Source: Pseudomonas sp. MM213
GTDB taxonomy: Bacteria > Pseudomonadota > Gammaproteobacteria > Pseudomonadales > Pseudomonadaceae
Assembly (NCBI RefSeq): GCF_020423045.1
Contig: NZ_CP081943.1
Span: 3,844,001 to 3,908,000 of the forward strand
Reading direction: 5' to 3'
Length of the DNA stretch: 64,000 bases
Below are positions 1 through 8,792 of this stretch, piece after piece. The notes beneath the pieces are model-generated. The model saw nothing but the letters and a program-made list of their open reading frames with translations. It ran no database searches and was not told the origin of the DNA. The first letter of the stretch is position 1, and the number at the start of each line of letters is the position of its first letter. The position numbers and the translations under genes are program-made.

Positions 1-1
1 C

Positions 2-1471
2 CGTTCGGTGATTTATGGCAGCGATGCGATTGGCGGGGTGATCCAGATTTTCACCCGTCGTGGCGCCGAACAAGGCCTGCAACCGCGCCTGCACATGGGG
101 TTTGGCAGCAACCAGACATGGGAGCGCAGCCTCGGCGTGTCTGGTGGCGATGAGCAAACCCGCTTCAACCTGGGTGCCAGTCTCGATGAGACGGCCGGGA
201 TCAATCGCACTCACGCGTCGTACCCCAGCGATGGTGATCACGATGAGTATCGCAACAAGTCGGTGAGCCTGAGCCTGAGTCACGCCCTCACCGATGACCT
301 CGAAATCGGTGCCAACCTGCTGGATAACCGTGGCAAAAGCGCGTTCGACAACCCGTTCGGCCGCTTCGATACCACCACCTTCGAGTCGGTCCAGCAGCAG
401 CCTTACAACGAATTCACGGTGAGCAGCCTCAGCAGTTACCTCGATGCGCGCATCAACGACCGGTGGAAAACCCGCGTTGAGTTCGGCCACAGCGAAAACC
501 GCGAGCAGACCTTCGACAAGCTCAGCGATGAACGCAGCGTGTTCAACACCTACCGAGACTCGGTGAACTGGCAGAACGACCTGACGCTCGACGCGCGCAA
601 CAGCCTGATCCTCGGCGGTGATTGGTACGAAGACCGCATCAACAGCAGCACCGCATTTGACGAGGACAGCCGCTGGAACCGCGCGGCATTTATCCAGCAT
701 CGCTATCAGGCCGACAGCTTTTCCACGGAACTGGGCCTGCGCCGCGACCAGAACCAGCAGTTCGGCAGCCAGAACAGCTGGAGCGGCACCTTCACCCTGC
801 CGTTGAACCCGGATAACGATGTACTGCTGACCTACAGCGAAGGCTTTCGCGCACCGACGTTCAATGACTTGTATTACCCGGATTTCAGCAATCCGGACCT
901 GAAGCCTGAAACCTCGAAAAGCTACGAGCTGCAATGGCGCAGTCAACTGACCGAAAACAGCCGCCTCGAAGCCTCGGTGTATCGCACCGATCTCAAGGAC
1001 GCGATTATCTTCGGCAGCAACGACCGCCCGCAGAACGTCGCCTCGGCACGGATCAACGGGTTTGAAGCGGCGTTGAAGCAGGAGCTGTTCGGTTGGCAGA
1101 GCAACCTTGGCGTGGCGTTCATCGACCCGCGGGATCGCGACAGTGGGCACACCCTGGCGCGTCGTGCACGGCGGACGTTGAGCCTGGATCTGGATCGACA
1201 GTTTGATCGACTGGGTCTCGGCGCCAGTTGGCAAGCTGTGAGCAGCAGCTTTGACGATGAGGACAATCGGCAGCCGTTAGGCGGGTATGCGCTGCTGGGG
1301 CTGCGCAGCAGTTGGGAGCTGAATCGTGAGATCAAGCTTGAGCTGAAGGTCGATAACCTGCTGGACAAGGGTTACAGCCGGGCGTTGTACAGCCATGACG
1401 GCAGTCAGTATGGGTATCGCGAGGAAGGTCGGGCGTGGATGTTTGGGGTGACCTGGACGCCGGAGATCTGA
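2..1471 (+). CDS. btuB: TonB-dependent vitamin B12 receptor, C-terminal part (5' end outside window)
   Basis: The frame is open from base 2, so the gene starts upstream of the window. The first visible residues (RSVIYGSDAIGG) match the end of a TonB-receptor plug domain. The rest, about 480 residues, alternates polar and aromatic strands like a 22-stranded outer-membrane barrel. It contains the conserved barrel segment FRAPTFNDLYYPD and a C-terminal strand ending VTWTPEI. Size and similarity fit BtuB, which takes up cobalamin across the outer membrane using TonB energy. The convergent neighbour on the other strand encodes a BtuF-like periplasmic binding protein, which supports a cobalamin role. 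The signal peptide, TonB box and any cobalamin riboswitch lie outside the window. Confidence 0.85.
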   Translation, partial: RSVIYGSDAIGGVIQIFTRRGAEQGLQPRLHMGFGSNQTWERSLGVSGGDEQTRFNLGASLDETAGINRTHASYPSDGDHDEYRNKSVSLSLSHALTDDLEIGANLLDNRGKSAFDNPFGRFDTTTFESVQQQPYNEFTVSSLSSYLDARINDRWKTRVEFGHSENREQTFDKLSDERSVFNTYRDSVNWQNDLTLDARNSLILGGDWYEDRINSSTAFDEDSRWNRAAFIQHRYQADSFSTELGLRRDQNQQFGSQNSWSGTFTLPLNPDNDVLLTYSEGFRAPTFNDLYYPDFSNPDLKPETSKSYELQWRSQLTENSRLEASVYRTDLKDAIIFGSNDRPQNVASARINGFEAALKQELFGWQSNLGVAFIDPRDRDSGHTLARRARRTLSLDLDRQFDRLGLGASWQAVSSSFDDEDNRQPLGGYALLGLRSSWELNREIKLELKVDNLLDKGYSRALYSHDGSQYGYREEGRAWMFGVTWTPEI

Positions 1472-1500
1472 TCTGACATTTGCGGTGTTCGGGCGGGCCT

Positions 1501-1568
1501 CTTCGCGGGCAAGCCTCGCTCCTACAAAGCACTGTGATCCTCTGTAGGAGCGAGGCTTGCCCGCGAAG
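1501..1568. repeat. REPIN (inverted REP pair), GCGAGGCTTGCCCGCGAAG type
   Basis: Two 26-bp arms in inverted orientation, CTTCGCGGGCAAGCC...CTCCTACA and its exact reverse complement, are separated by about 16 bp. The pair lies between the convergent btuB and btuF ends and could form a long hairpin in transcripts from either side. It is one of 16 such pairs in the window. Confidence 0.9.
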
Positions 1569-1581
1569 GCCGCGCCGCGGT

Positions 1582-2382
1582 TTAACGATCGGGCGCTATC
1601 AATTGGCAGAGCTTGGCCGTCGCCTCGATCATCTGCCCACTCGGCCGCTCCAGCCCTTTATCCGTCACCAACCGCAATCGCCCCTGCGCCACCGCCGCCA
1701 CTTGCGGCCACGCCTTCCACGCCTCCAGCTGCGCCTGATCACCGGCCAGAATCACCTCGGGATTGCGCTGCAACACCGCCTCCACGCTGACCTGCGGCGC
1801 TGGCAATGCCAGGTCGGCAAACACATTGCGCGCGCCGCACACGTCCAGCGCATCGCTGATGATCTGCCCGCCACCGACGGTGTACAGCGGACGATCCCAG
1901 ACCTGATAAAACACCCGCAGCGGTTCATCCCGTCGATAGCGCTGGCGCAGTGCATCGAGGCGCTGACGCAGGTCGCTGGCCAATGACACGCCTCGCTCGG
2001 GCCGGCCAAGCTGCGTGGCAATCGCCTCGATTTGCGCGGTCAGTTGGTCAAGAGTGTGGGGGTCGGCGACGTACGTGGGGATGTTCAGGTGCTTGAGTTG
2101 TTCACGCTGGGCCGAGCCGACGCTGCCGGGCCAGAGCAGCAACAAATCGGGTTGGAGGCTGAGCAACCGCTCCATGTCCAACTGGCCGTAGCGACCAACG
2201 GAAGGCAGGTCTTTGAGTTCAGCTGGACGATCGCCGGCATCCAGTACGCCGACCAGAAGATCAGCCGAACCCAGCTCAACCACGATTTCAGAGAGAGACG
2301 GCGCGAGGCTGACGACGCGCTCGACCGCAGAGGTCAGGCTGCTGACGGCCAGCAGCAAAACCGCCAGCCCGATGCGGCGCAT
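1582..2382 (-). CDS. btuF: Periplasmic cobalamin-binding protein, BtuF-like
   Basis: 266 residues. The N-terminus [19 protein letters not shown] is a typical signal peptide. It is followed by VVSLAPSLSEIVVELG, the usual opening of the two-lobed helical-backbone (TroA/BtuF) metal- and cobalamin-binding fold. Further typical segments are PSVGRYGQLDMERLLSLQPD and a late IISDALDVCGARNVF. The likely role is delivering vitamin B12 to an inner-membrane ABC transporter; no btuC or btuD is in the window. Its ATG shares one base with the stop of the upstream membrane-protein gene (TGATG), so the two are probably co-translated. Family members that bind hemes or siderophores look similar, but nearby btuB favours cobalamin. 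Confidence 0.8.
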   Translation of the reverse strand: MRRIGLAVLLLAVSSLTSAVERVVSLAPSLSEIVVELGSADLLVGVLDAGDRPAELKDLPSVGRYGQLDMERLLSLQPDLLLLWPGSVGSAQREQLKHLNIPTYVADPHTLDQLTAQIEAIATQLGRPERGVSLASDLRQRLDALRQRYRRDEPLRVFYQVWDRPLYTVGGGQIISDALDVCGARNVFADLALPAPQVSVEAVLQRNPEVILAGDQAQLEAWKAWPQVAAVAQGRLRLVTDKGLERPSGQMIEATAKLCQLIAPDR

Positions 2383-2801
2383 CAGCCGAGTTGACGCGGG
2401 ATACGGTAGAGGTAGAACAGCACCGTGGTCGACAGCGCCAACAGCACCAACGGCACCGCTTCAAGACCGACGAATACGGCCAACGCACCGATCCAGGCCG
2501 GTAAACCGGCGGCCAGAAACGCAGTACGGCGCTTGGCAGCCAGGACAATCCACGCGGCGGGCTCTTCAGGGGTATCGAGGGCTTTCTGGGTGGCGATCAG
2601 TGCGTGTTTATAGCCACCGAAAAACTTCAGGCTGACAAACATCGAGGCCACACCGGCGATGAACAGCGGCATCGCCAGCACCGGCAGGAGCGCCTCGCCC
2701 TGGCCAAACACGCCGTTGATCACGAACAGCGGCAGCAGGGCCAGCGCCAGGTATTGCCACCAGCTGACGGACAGTCGGCGCCGCACTTGACCGCGGGTCA
2801 C
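2382..2801 (-). CDS. Small membrane protein of unknown function
   Basis: 139 residues with about four hydrophobic segments (roughly 13-31, 36-56, 90-112, 114-130) and a basic N-terminus, so probably an inner-membrane protein. I do not recognise a characterised family. The start is GTG and overlaps the ribA stop as GTGA, while its own stop overlaps the btuF start. It is therefore the middle gene of a ribA-membrane protein-btuF transcription unit. Nothing in the sequence gives a reaction or substrate. Confidence 0.75.
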   Translation of the reverse strand: MTRGQVRRRLSVSWWQYLALALLPLFVINGVFGQGEALLPVLAMPLFIAGVASMFVSLKFFGGYKHALIATQKALDTPEEPAAWIVLAAKRRTAFLAAGLPAWIGALAVFVGLEAVPLVLLALSTTVLFYLYRIPRQLG

Positions 2802-3415
2802 GCCCGGTCTACCTCACCCTGATGCTCGTTGCCCATCATGTGGTCGAGCTTGCTGGCCTTGGTGGCCAGGTAGAGTTTGTTGTGCGGATTGTGGCCAGTG
2901 TGCAGCGGCACGCGCTCGGCGACGACGATACCCATGTCGGTCAAGGCTTTGACCTTGCGCGGGTTGTTGGTCATCAGGCGCAGGGATTTCACGCCCAGGT
3001 GCTCAAGCATCGGCAGGCACATGGCGTAGTCGCGCTGATCGGCGGCGAAGCCCAGACGCTCGTTGGCTTCAACGGTGTCGGCGCCGCCGTCCTGCAATTC
3101 ATAGGCGCGGATTTTGTTCAGCAGGCCAATGCCACGGCCTTCCTGACGCAAATACAGCAACACGCCACGGCCTTCGCGGGCGATGGCCTGCAAGGCAGCC
3201 TCGAGTTGCGAGCCGCAGTCGCAGCGCTGGCTGAACAAGGCATCGCCGGTCAGGCATTCAGAGTGCAAGCGGCCGAGTACCGGGGCACCGTCGTCGAACT
3301 CACCGAGGCTCAGTACAACGTGCTCGCGCCCGTTCTCTTCATCGAGAAAGCCATGCATGGTGAATTGCGCAAAAGGCGTTGGCAGCTTGGAAGCGGCGAC
3401 AAAAACGACAGGCAC
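2798..3415 (-). CDS. ribA: GTP cyclohydrolase II
   Basis: Converts GTP to 2,5-diamino-6-ribosylamino-4(3H)-pyrimidinone 5'-phosphate, the first committed step of riboflavin synthesis. The zinc-binding stretch [20 protein letters not shown] has all three cysteines, and the nucleotide-binding [10 protein letters not shown] and MTNNPRKV motifs are present. I chose the GTG at 3415 (protein begins [15 protein letters not shown], 205 residues) because AGGAG lies 7 bases upstream. An upstream TTG at 3433 would add six residues with no matching ribosome binding site. This intact enzyme matters because the GTP cyclohydrolase-like domain of the ribBA gene at 6976-8067 lacks the zinc ligands. Confidence 0.95.
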   Translation of the reverse strand: MPVVFVAASKLPTPFAQFTMHGFLDEENGREHVVLSLGEFDDGAPVLGRLHSECLTGDALFSQRCDCGSQLEAALQAIAREGRGVLLYLRQEGRGIGLLNKIRAYELQDGGADTVEANERLGFAADQRDYAMCLPMLEHLGVKSLRLMTNNPRKVKALTDMGIVVAERVPLHTGHNPHNKLYLATKASKLDHMMGNEHQGEVDRA

Positions 3416-3548
3416 CGGTGTGCTCCTGATCAATAAGTACTGGAGATTCGCAGACGCGGCATTGTAACAGCAGGTTCCTACAGACGCTTAGGCTGAATTA
3501 TGGAGCATAACGATCTAAAAGTTTGATCACCGAATGCGCAACAACACC

Positions 3549-3638
3549 TGTAGGAGCCGGCTTGCTGGCGATAGCGGAGGTTCAGCCTGCATATTTATCG
3601 CCTGAATGGACGCCATCGCCAGCAAGCCGGCTCCTACA
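3549..3638. repeat. REPIN, GCCGGCTTGCTGGCGAT type
   Basis: Arms TGTAGGAGCCGGCTTGCTGG and its reverse complement flank about 36 bp of unrelated loop sequence. It lies upstream of ribA and downstream of the solute-binding protein gene. The remainder of the 3416-3667 gap shows nothing else recognisable. Confidence 0.9.
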
Positions 3639-3667
3639 AAGTTCGCGGTGTGCCGCGGAACTTGTGT

Positions 3668-4405
3668 TCAATTCAGGTCGAACGGATACGGCTGTTTCCA
3701 GCGTTCGAAAATCGGTTTCAACTGGCCGTTTTTGACCAGCACGTCCATTCGCTCGTCGAACAGCGCCATCAGTTTCCGCGCCTTGGGCGTATTGGCAAAG
3801 CACAGGTACAGCGGCAATTCCGCGATGTGCGTGCGCCGGAACTGGGACGGATCCTTGGTCCAGCGGAGCACGTAATCCACCTCGGTCAGCGCGTCGATGT
3901 AGTAGTCGGCACGGTTGTGGGTCAGCATCGACAGAATGCCGGTGCGCCGCATCACCTCGTTATAGCGACGTACGTTGGGCAGGTAGTTCTGGAAGCTGTA
4001 ACCCCGGACCCAGGCCAGCCGGTAGTTGCCCAGCGTCTGCGGCGTCGGCACCGGATTGCTGGCCAGCCCCAGGGCGTAAATGTGATCGGTGTCGTAATTC
4101 CAGCGCGGATACAGCAAGTCGCTGACGTCATCCCGATAACCACCGACACAGGCGTCCACTTCGCCACGCTGCGCCAGGCCGATGGCGCGAATGTAGGGTT
4201 CGGTCCTGATGTCCAGTTTGACGCCGACCGGTTCGAAGACTTCGCGCAACACGTCCCAACCCAGGCCATGACCATCGGCGGCGGTGTAGTCTTCCCAGTC
4301 TTCGCTGGCCAGATGAATCACCGATGGCGTTGTCACTGCCTCCCCCGCCTGGGCGAGCGAAGCAAACAGTGCGAAACCCATCACAGCCAACCAGCGTCGA
4401 GCCAT
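3668..4405 (-). CDS. Periplasmic solute-binding protein, bacterial family 3 (amino-acid type)
   Basis: 245 residues. A signal peptide (MARRWLAVMGFALFASLAQA) precedes a family-3 solute-binding fold: GLGWDVLREVFEPVGVKLDI, then [22 protein letters not shown] and a C-terminal NGQLKPIFERW. I start at ATG 4405, with AGGGA 8 bases upstream. A GTG at 4426, directly after the pgpA stop, would lengthen the n-region and looks less natural. No permease or ATPase is adjacent, so it may be an orphan sensor-like binding protein; the ligand is unknown. It is the last gene of the nrdR-to-pgpA run. Confidence 0.8.
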   Translation of the reverse strand: MARRWLAVMGFALFASLAQAGEAVTTPSVIHLASEDWEDYTAADGHGLGWDVLREVFEPVGVKLDIRTEPYIRAIGLAQRGEVDACVGGYRDDVSDLLYPRWNYDTDHIYALGLASNPVPTPQTLGNYRLAWVRGYSFQNYLPNVRRYNEVMRRTGILSMLTHNRADYYIDALTEVDYVLRWTKDPSQFRRTHIAELPLYLCFANTPKARKLMALFDERMDVLVKNGQLKPIFERWKQPYPFDLN

Positions 4406-4426
4406 CCTAGTTCCCTGTTCCGCCAC

Positions 4427-4930
4427 TCAGGCGAAAATCCATACCAGCCCCTGCATCGCCAACCACGCGAACACCCCGGCCAATACGTCATCAAGCATGA
4501 TCCCGACACCGCCGTGCACATGCCGGTCAATCCAGTGAATCGGCCACGGCTTGAGGATGTCGAAGAAGCGGAACACCAGAAAACCCGCGAGCAACCAGTA
4601 CCAGCCTTCCGGCACCAGCCACAGGGTGATCCACATCCCGACCATTTCGTCCCAGACGATGCCTTCGTGGTCGTGCACCCGCAGATCGTCGGCCACTTTG
4701 CCGCACAGCCAGAAGCCGAACAGCATGGTGATGCCCAGCATCAGCCAGTAACCCCAGTCGGGCAGCATCTGCCACAACGGAATAAAGGGTAGCGCAACTA
4801 ACGAACCCCAGGTGCCCGGTGCCTTTGGCAAGGTGCCCGAACCGAAGCCGAACGCCAGGAAATGCCAGGGATTGCGCCAGACCGACGGCGGTACGTTTTC
4901 CGCCGGGACCTGTTTGGGGTGATCTGTCAC
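4427..4930 (-). CDS. pgpA: Phosphatidylglycerophosphatase A
   Basis: 167 residues, a normal length for PgpA. It dephosphorylates phosphatidylglycerol phosphate to phosphatidylglycerol at the inner membrane. The family signature is clear: FGSGTLPKAPGTWGSLVALP, then HDHEGIVWDEMVGMW and FRFFDILKPWPI, with several hydrophobic helices and a final GVGIMLDDVLAG. The start is GTG, overlapping the thiL stop as GTGA with GGGAGT upstream, so translation is probably coupled. Its position after nusB and thiL is the usual pseudomonad order. Confidence 0.95.
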   Translation of the reverse strand: MTDHPKQVPAENVPPSVWRNPWHFLAFGFGSGTLPKAPGTWGSLVALPFIPLWQMLPDWGYWLMLGITMLFGFWLCGKVADDLRVHDHEGIVWDEMVGMWITLWLVPEGWYWLLAGFLVFRFFDILKPWPIHWIDRHVHGGVGIMLDDVLAGVFAWLAMQGLVWIFA

Positions 4931-5892
4931 GGTGACTCCCGAAAATGTTGATAACCCCGGGTTTGCGGGGTGATGTCTTGTCCGGCGGCATCCAGCAGCA
5001 CAACGCCCTGCCCCGTGACCACGCGCCCGATCACATGGATTGGCCAGCCATCTGCCAGCAACCCCGGCAACTCGACGGACGGTAAGGTGAAGGCCAGTAC
5101 GTAATCGTCACCACCGCTCTGGGCGGCGTGTTCGGCGCCCGATTGACCGAGGAAGGCCACTAAGGCCTTCGACAGCGGCAAGCGGTCCCGCTCAACCTGA
5201 ATGCCGACCCTCGACGCGAGCGCGATGTGCCCGCAGTCGGCGAGCAAGCCATCGGAGATGTCCAGCGCCGAGGTGGCTTTACCGCGTAACGCCTGGCCCA
5301 GCGCGAGTTGCGGTTGCGGCGACCAGTAATGTGCCAGCAGCGGATCGGCGATGGCGGCTTCAGCCGTGCGCTGACCGAGCACCAGCGGCAAGGCACCGGC
5401 GGCGTTGCCCAGCTCACCGCCGACACACAGCAGGTCGCCTGGTTGCGCACCGCTGCGGGTCAACGCCAAACCACTTGGCACACGCCCGAACACGGTCATG
5501 GTCAGGCTCAGCGGCCCACGGGTAGTGTCGCCCCCCACCAGCGCAACGCCGCAGTTCTGCGCCATGCGGTTCAAACCACGGGCATAGGCGTCCAGCCAAT
5601 CGGCGGTTACCGTCGGCAAGGTCAGGGCAAGGGTAAAGGCAACGGGGGTGGCGCCCATGGCCGCCAGATCGCTGACGGCCACGGCCAGCGAACGTTGACC
5701 GAGCAGAAACGGGTCGCAGGGGTCTGCGAAATGCACACCGGCCACGAGCGTGTCGGTGGAAATCGCCAGCTGCTCCCCGGGGGGAACAGCGAGCAAGGCG
5801 CAGTCATCGCCGATCCCGAGGGCAACGCCTTCGCCGCCCTGCGCACAAGGCGCGGCGGCGAAGAAATTGCGGATCAGCTCAAACTCGCCCAT
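4927..5892 (-). CDS. thiL: Thiamine-monophosphate kinase
   Basis: 321 residues. Phosphorylates thiamine monophosphate to the coenzyme thiamine diphosphate. The start MGEFELIRNFFA, the metal/ATP-binding GIGDDCALL, the STDTLVAGVHF segment, the ALVGGDTTRGPLSLTMTVFG strand and ALDISDGLLADCGHIA are all characteristic of ThiL and the wider AIR-synthase-like fold. It sits between nusB and pgpA, the common gammaproteobacterial arrangement, and overlaps pgpA by four bases. Confidence 0.95.
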   Translation of the reverse strand: MGEFELIRNFFAAAPCAQGGEGVALGIGDDCALLAVPPGEQLAISTDTLVAGVHFADPCDPFLLGQRSLAVAVSDLAAMGATPVAFTLALTLPTVTADWLDAYARGLNRMAQNCGVALVGGDTTRGPLSLTMTVFGRVPSGLALTRSGAQPGDLLCVGGELGNAAGALPLVLGQRTAEAAIADPLLAHYWSPQPQLALGQALRGKATSALDISDGLLADCGHIALASRVGIQVERDRLPLSKALVAFLGQSGAEHAAQSGGDDYVLAFTLPSVELPGLLADGWPIHVIGRVVTGQGVVLLDAAGQDITPQTRGYQHFRESP

Positions 5893-5910
5893 AGCAGTTA
5901 CAAGCGCGGA

Positions 5911-6411
5911 TCAGCGCTTGAACGCCTTCACTTCAGCTTCACGCAGACGCGGGGCCAGCTTGTCGAGTACACCGTTGACGAACTTGTGGCCGTCGGTGGA
6001 ACCGAAGACTTTCGCCAGTTCGATACCTTCGTTGATCACAACGCGGTAAGGCACATCGACGCGCTCGAGCAGTTCCCAGGTGGACAGGCGCAATACCGCC
6101 AGTTCAACCGGATCCAGCTCTTCGATGGTCAGGTCCAGGCAAGGTGTCAGTGCGGCGTCGATACGGTCTTTCTGCGCGGGAACCCCATGCAGGATTTCAC
6201 GGAAGTAGGCGCCGTCGACATCGCTGAAATCGTTATCGACCCGGAACTGCGCTTCGATCTCGTTCAGCGATTGCCTGGCCATGTGCCATTGGTACAGCGC
6301 CTGAGTCGCGAGCTGACGGGCTTCGCGACGCTTGACGCTTTTCGATGGCTTGCCGGCATCCGCAGGCTTTGGATCGCGCGGGTTGAAACGATCGCTTTCG
6401 TCGCTAATCAC
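5911..6411 (-). CDS. nusB: Transcription antitermination factor NusB
   Basis: 166 residues, all-helical after a charged pseudomonad-type N-terminal extension ([18 protein letters not shown]). Core NusB features are [14 protein letters not shown], the [18 protein letters not shown] segment and [31 protein letters not shown]. NusB binds boxA RNA with NusE (S10, encoded at 63178-63489) and acts in rRNA antitermination. The start is GTG, overlapping the ribH stop as GTGA. Confidence 0.96.
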   Translation of the reverse strand: MISDESDRFNPRDPKPADAGKPSKSVKRREARQLATQALYQWHMARQSLNEIEAQFRVDNDFSDVDGAYFREILHGVPAQKDRIDAALTPCLDLTIEELDPVELAVLRLSTWELLERVDVPYRVVINEGIELAKVFGSTDGHKFVNGVLDKLAPRLREAEVKAFKR

Positions 6412-6884
6412 TTGGCCTCCAACTGCGCCAGCAGGCTGACCATTTCCAGAGCGGACAGGGCAGCTTCGGCACCTTTGTTACCGGCCTTGGTGCCGGAACG
6501 TTCGATGGCTTGCTCGATGGAATCAACGGTCAGGACGCCGAAGGCAACCGGAACGCCGAACTCCATGGACACCTGGGCCAGGCCCTTGGTGCATTCGCCC
6601 GCCACGTATTCGAAGTGCGGAGTACCGCCACGAATGACCGCGCCCAGAGCGATGATGGCTGCGAACTCGCCCTTCTGAGCGACTTTCTGCGCAACCAGCG
6701 GGATTTCGAAGGCGCCAGGTGCGCGGATGATGGTGATGTCGCTTTCGCTCACGCCATGGCGAACCAGGGCATCAACTGCACCGCTGACCAGGCTTTCAAC
6801 AACGAAGCTGTTGAAACGGCCCACTACCAAAGCGTAGCGGCCTTTAGGGGCGATGAAGGTACCTTCGATGGTCTTCAGGGTCAT
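6408..6884 (-). CDS. ribH: 6,7-dimethyl-8-ribityllumazine synthase
   Basis: 158 residues. Condenses the ribitylamino-pyrimidine with 3,4-dihydroxy-2-butanone 4-phosphate to form lumazine, the penultimate riboflavin step. Signature segments: [55 protein letters not shown] (with the catalytic His) and [21 protein letters not shown]. It follows ribBA after a 91-base gap containing a hairpin and overlaps nusB by four bases. Confidence 0.96.
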   Translation of the reverse strand: MTLKTIEGTFIAPKGRYALVVGRFNSFVVESLVSGAVDALVRHGVSESDITIIRAPGAFEIPLVAQKVAQKGEFAAIIALGAVIRGGTPHFEYVAGECTKGLAQVSMEFGVPVAFGVLTVDSIEQAIERSGTKAGNKGAEAALSALEMVSLLAQLEAK

Positions 6885-6906
6885 TCGTTAGTTCTCTTAA
6901 AGAGCC

Positions 6907-6929
6907 GGGACGCGTCTTCTACGCGTCCC
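6907..6929 (-). other. Intercistronic stem-loop between ribBA and ribH
   Basis: A perfect 9-bp stem GGGACGCGT/ACGCGTCCC with a 5-base loop lies 22 bases upstream of ribH. No U-run follows it on the coding strand, so it is not an ordinary terminator. It may be a processing or stabilising structure for the downstream ribH-nusB message. Function is inferred only from position. Confidence 0.5.
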
Positions 6930-6975
6930 TCAGTGATATTTGAACCGCGAATACAGGGCCGGGAACAACCGGTCA

Positions 6976-8067
6976 TTATTCGGAGGGCACGTATTCTACA
7001 ACTTCCAGATCGAAACCGGATATCGCATTAAATTTCATTGGCGCAGACATCAGGCGCATTTTGCGCACGCCCAGGTCCCGAAGGATCTGCGAACCGGCAC
7101 CGACGATGCTGTAGGTGGTCGGTTTTTTCACCGCGGCGTGATCGGCCGTTTCGCGGATGTGCGCCAGCAACACGTCGCCATCGAGCGGGTGACCGAGCAA
7201 CAGCACCACGCCGCTGCCAGCCTCGGCAACCGCGGCCATGGCGGCGCGCAGGCTCCAGCGGCCAGGCTGCTTGACCATCAACAGGTCGCGCAGCGGGTCC
7301 ATGTTGTGCACGCGAACCAGGGTCGGTTCTTCGGCGCACACGGTGCCCAGGGTCAGGGCCATGTGCACGTCGCCTTCCACGGAATCACGATAGGTCACCA
7401 GGTTGAATTGGCCCAGTTCGCTGTCCAGTGGCTGCTCGGCAATCCGCTGAACGGTACGTTCGTGGATCATCCGGTAGTGAATCAGGTCGGCGATGGTGCC
7501 GATCTTGATGTTGTGTTCGGCGGCGAAAGCTTCCAGTTCGGCGCGACGGGACATGGTGCCGTCGTCGTTCATCACTTCGCAGATCACGCCGCTCGGCTCA
7601 AAACCGGCCATGCGCGCGAGGTCGCAGGCAGCTTCAGTGTGGCCGGCGCGAGCCAGGGTGCCACCGGCCTGGGCCATCAGCGGGAAGATGTGGCCGGGGC
7701 TGACGATGTCTTCAGCCTTGGCGTCTTTCGCGGCAGCGGCCTGCACGGTGCGCGCACGGTCGGCTGCGGAGATGCCGGTGGTCACGCCGGTGGCGGCTTC
7801 GATGGACACGGTGAACTTGGTGCCGAAACCGGAACCGTTGCGTGGCGCCATCAACGGCAGCTTCAGCGTTTCGCAGCGCTCGCGGCTCATCGGCATGCAG
7901 ATCAGGCCACGGGCGTGCTTGGCCATGAAATTGATGTGTTCGGCCTGGCAGCACTCGGCGGCCATGATCAGGTCGCCTTCGTTCTCGCGGTCTTCGTCAT
8001 CCATGAGGATGACCATCTTGCCTTGGCGGATGTCTTCAACCAGTTCTTCGATGCTATTGAGCGCCAC
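6976..8067 (-). CDS. ribBA: 3,4-dihydroxy-2-butanone-4-phosphate synthase with degenerate GTP cyclohydrolase II-like domain
   Basis: 363 residues from a GTG at 8067 (AGGGGG 7 bases upstream; protein begins ALNSIEELVEDIRQGK after the start). Residues 1 to about 205 are an intact RibB domain: MDDEDRENEGDLI, the substrate loop and the RAGHTEAACDL motif. It converts ribulose 5-phosphate to the four-carbon precursor of lumazine. The C-terminal part has GTP cyclohydrolase II-like secondary structure, but where RibA has SECLTGD...CDCG this one reads VRVHNMDPLRDLLM. The zinc-binding cysteines are absent, so cyclohydrolase activity is unlikely. This resembles the RibBX variant known in proteobacteria. 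A separate true ribA is at 2798-3415. Confidence 0.93.
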   Translation of the reverse strand: MALNSIEELVEDIRQGKMVILMDDEDRENEGDLIMAAECCQAEHINFMAKHARGLICMPMSRERCETLKLPLMAPRNGSGFGTKFTVSIEAATGVTTGISAADRARTVQAAAAKDAKAEDIVSPGHIFPLMAQAGGTLARAGHTEAACDLARMAGFEPSGVICEVMNDDGTMSRRAELEAFAAEHNIKIGTIADLIHYRMIHERTVQRIAEQPLDSELGQFNLVTYRDSVEGDVHMALTLGTVCAEEPTLVRVHNMDPLRDLLMVKQPGRWSLRAAMAAVAEAGSGVVLLLGHPLDGDVLLAHIRETADHAAVKKPTTYSIVGAGSQILRDLGVRKMRLMSAPMKFNAISGFDLEVVEYVPSE

Positions 8068-8083
8068 AAGGCACCCCCTTGGG

Positions 8084-8746
8084 TCAGGATTTGAGGTAGC
8101 CGTTGGCGGCCAGAAAGCTTTCGGTAATGTTACTGGAAGTCGGCTCGGCGGCCTTGTCACCCAGCAACAGGCGCTCCAGGTAACGGGCCAGCAAGTCCAC
8201 TTCCAGATTCACCCGGCGACCCGGCTGGTACGACGCCATGATGGTTTCGCTCAGGGTGTGCGGAATGATCGTCAGCAGGAACTCGGCGCCATCGACCGCG
8301 TTCACGGTCAGGCTGGTGCCGTCGACGGTGATCGAGCCTTTGTGGGCGATGTACTTGGCCAGTTCTTTCGGTGCACGGATGCGGAATTCCACGGCACGTG
8401 CGTTCTCGGTGCGGGCAACCACTTCGCCCACGCCATCGACATGACCGCTGACCAGGTGCCCGCCGAGGCGAGTAGTCGGGGTCAGGGCTTTTTCCAGATT
8501 GACCGGGCTGCCGCTTTTCAGGTCGTTCATGGCGGTGCAGTCGAGGGTTTCGCGACTGACGTCCGCGGCAAAGCCGTTGCCTGGCAGCTCAACGGCCGTC
8601 AGGCACACGCCGTTGACCGCAATGCTGTCGCCCAGTTTGACGTCGCTCAGATCGAGCTTGCCGGTTTCTACATGGACCCGCACATCTCCGCCTTTTGGGG
8701 TCAATGCACGAATACTGCCGATGGATTCGATGATGCCGGTAAACAT
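8084..8746 (-). CDS. ribE: Riboflavin synthase, alpha subunit
   Basis: 220 residues. Dismutates two 6,7-dimethyl-8-ribityllumazines to riboflavin. It has the expected two tandem lumazine-binding repeats: MFTGIIESIGSIRAL...GVCLTAVEL and GHLVSGHVDGVGEVV...VDGTSLTVNAVDG. Start 8746 is supported by GAGGAGG five bases upstream; a longer open frame to 8845 runs into ribD sequence and is rejected. It lies 46 bases after ribD and 16 before ribBA. Confidence 0.96.
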   Translation of the reverse strand: MFTGIIESIGSIRALTPKGGDVRVHVETGKLDLSDVKLGDSIAVNGVCLTAVELPGNGFAADVSRETLDCTAMNDLKSGSPVNLEKALTPTTRLGGHLVSGHVDGVGEVVARTENARAVEFRIRAPKELAKYIAHKGSITVDGTSLTVNAVDGAEFLLTIIPHTLSETIMASYQPGRRVNLEVDLLARYLERLLLGDKAAEPTSSNITESFLAANGYLKS

Positions 8747-8792
8747 GAAGTCCTCCTCGAGAACAGGGCCGTCGCGTGGCGCTGGCCCGGAA

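Noticed and set aside
6940..8094. Long plus-strand open frames opposite ribBA, uvrA, lhr and ycaO
   Set aside because: They are antisense frames of high-GC genes with biased third positions and no family features.
8747..8792. FMN riboswitch in the riboflavin cluster
   Set aside because: The gaps in the cluster are far too short and lack RFN-type sequence.
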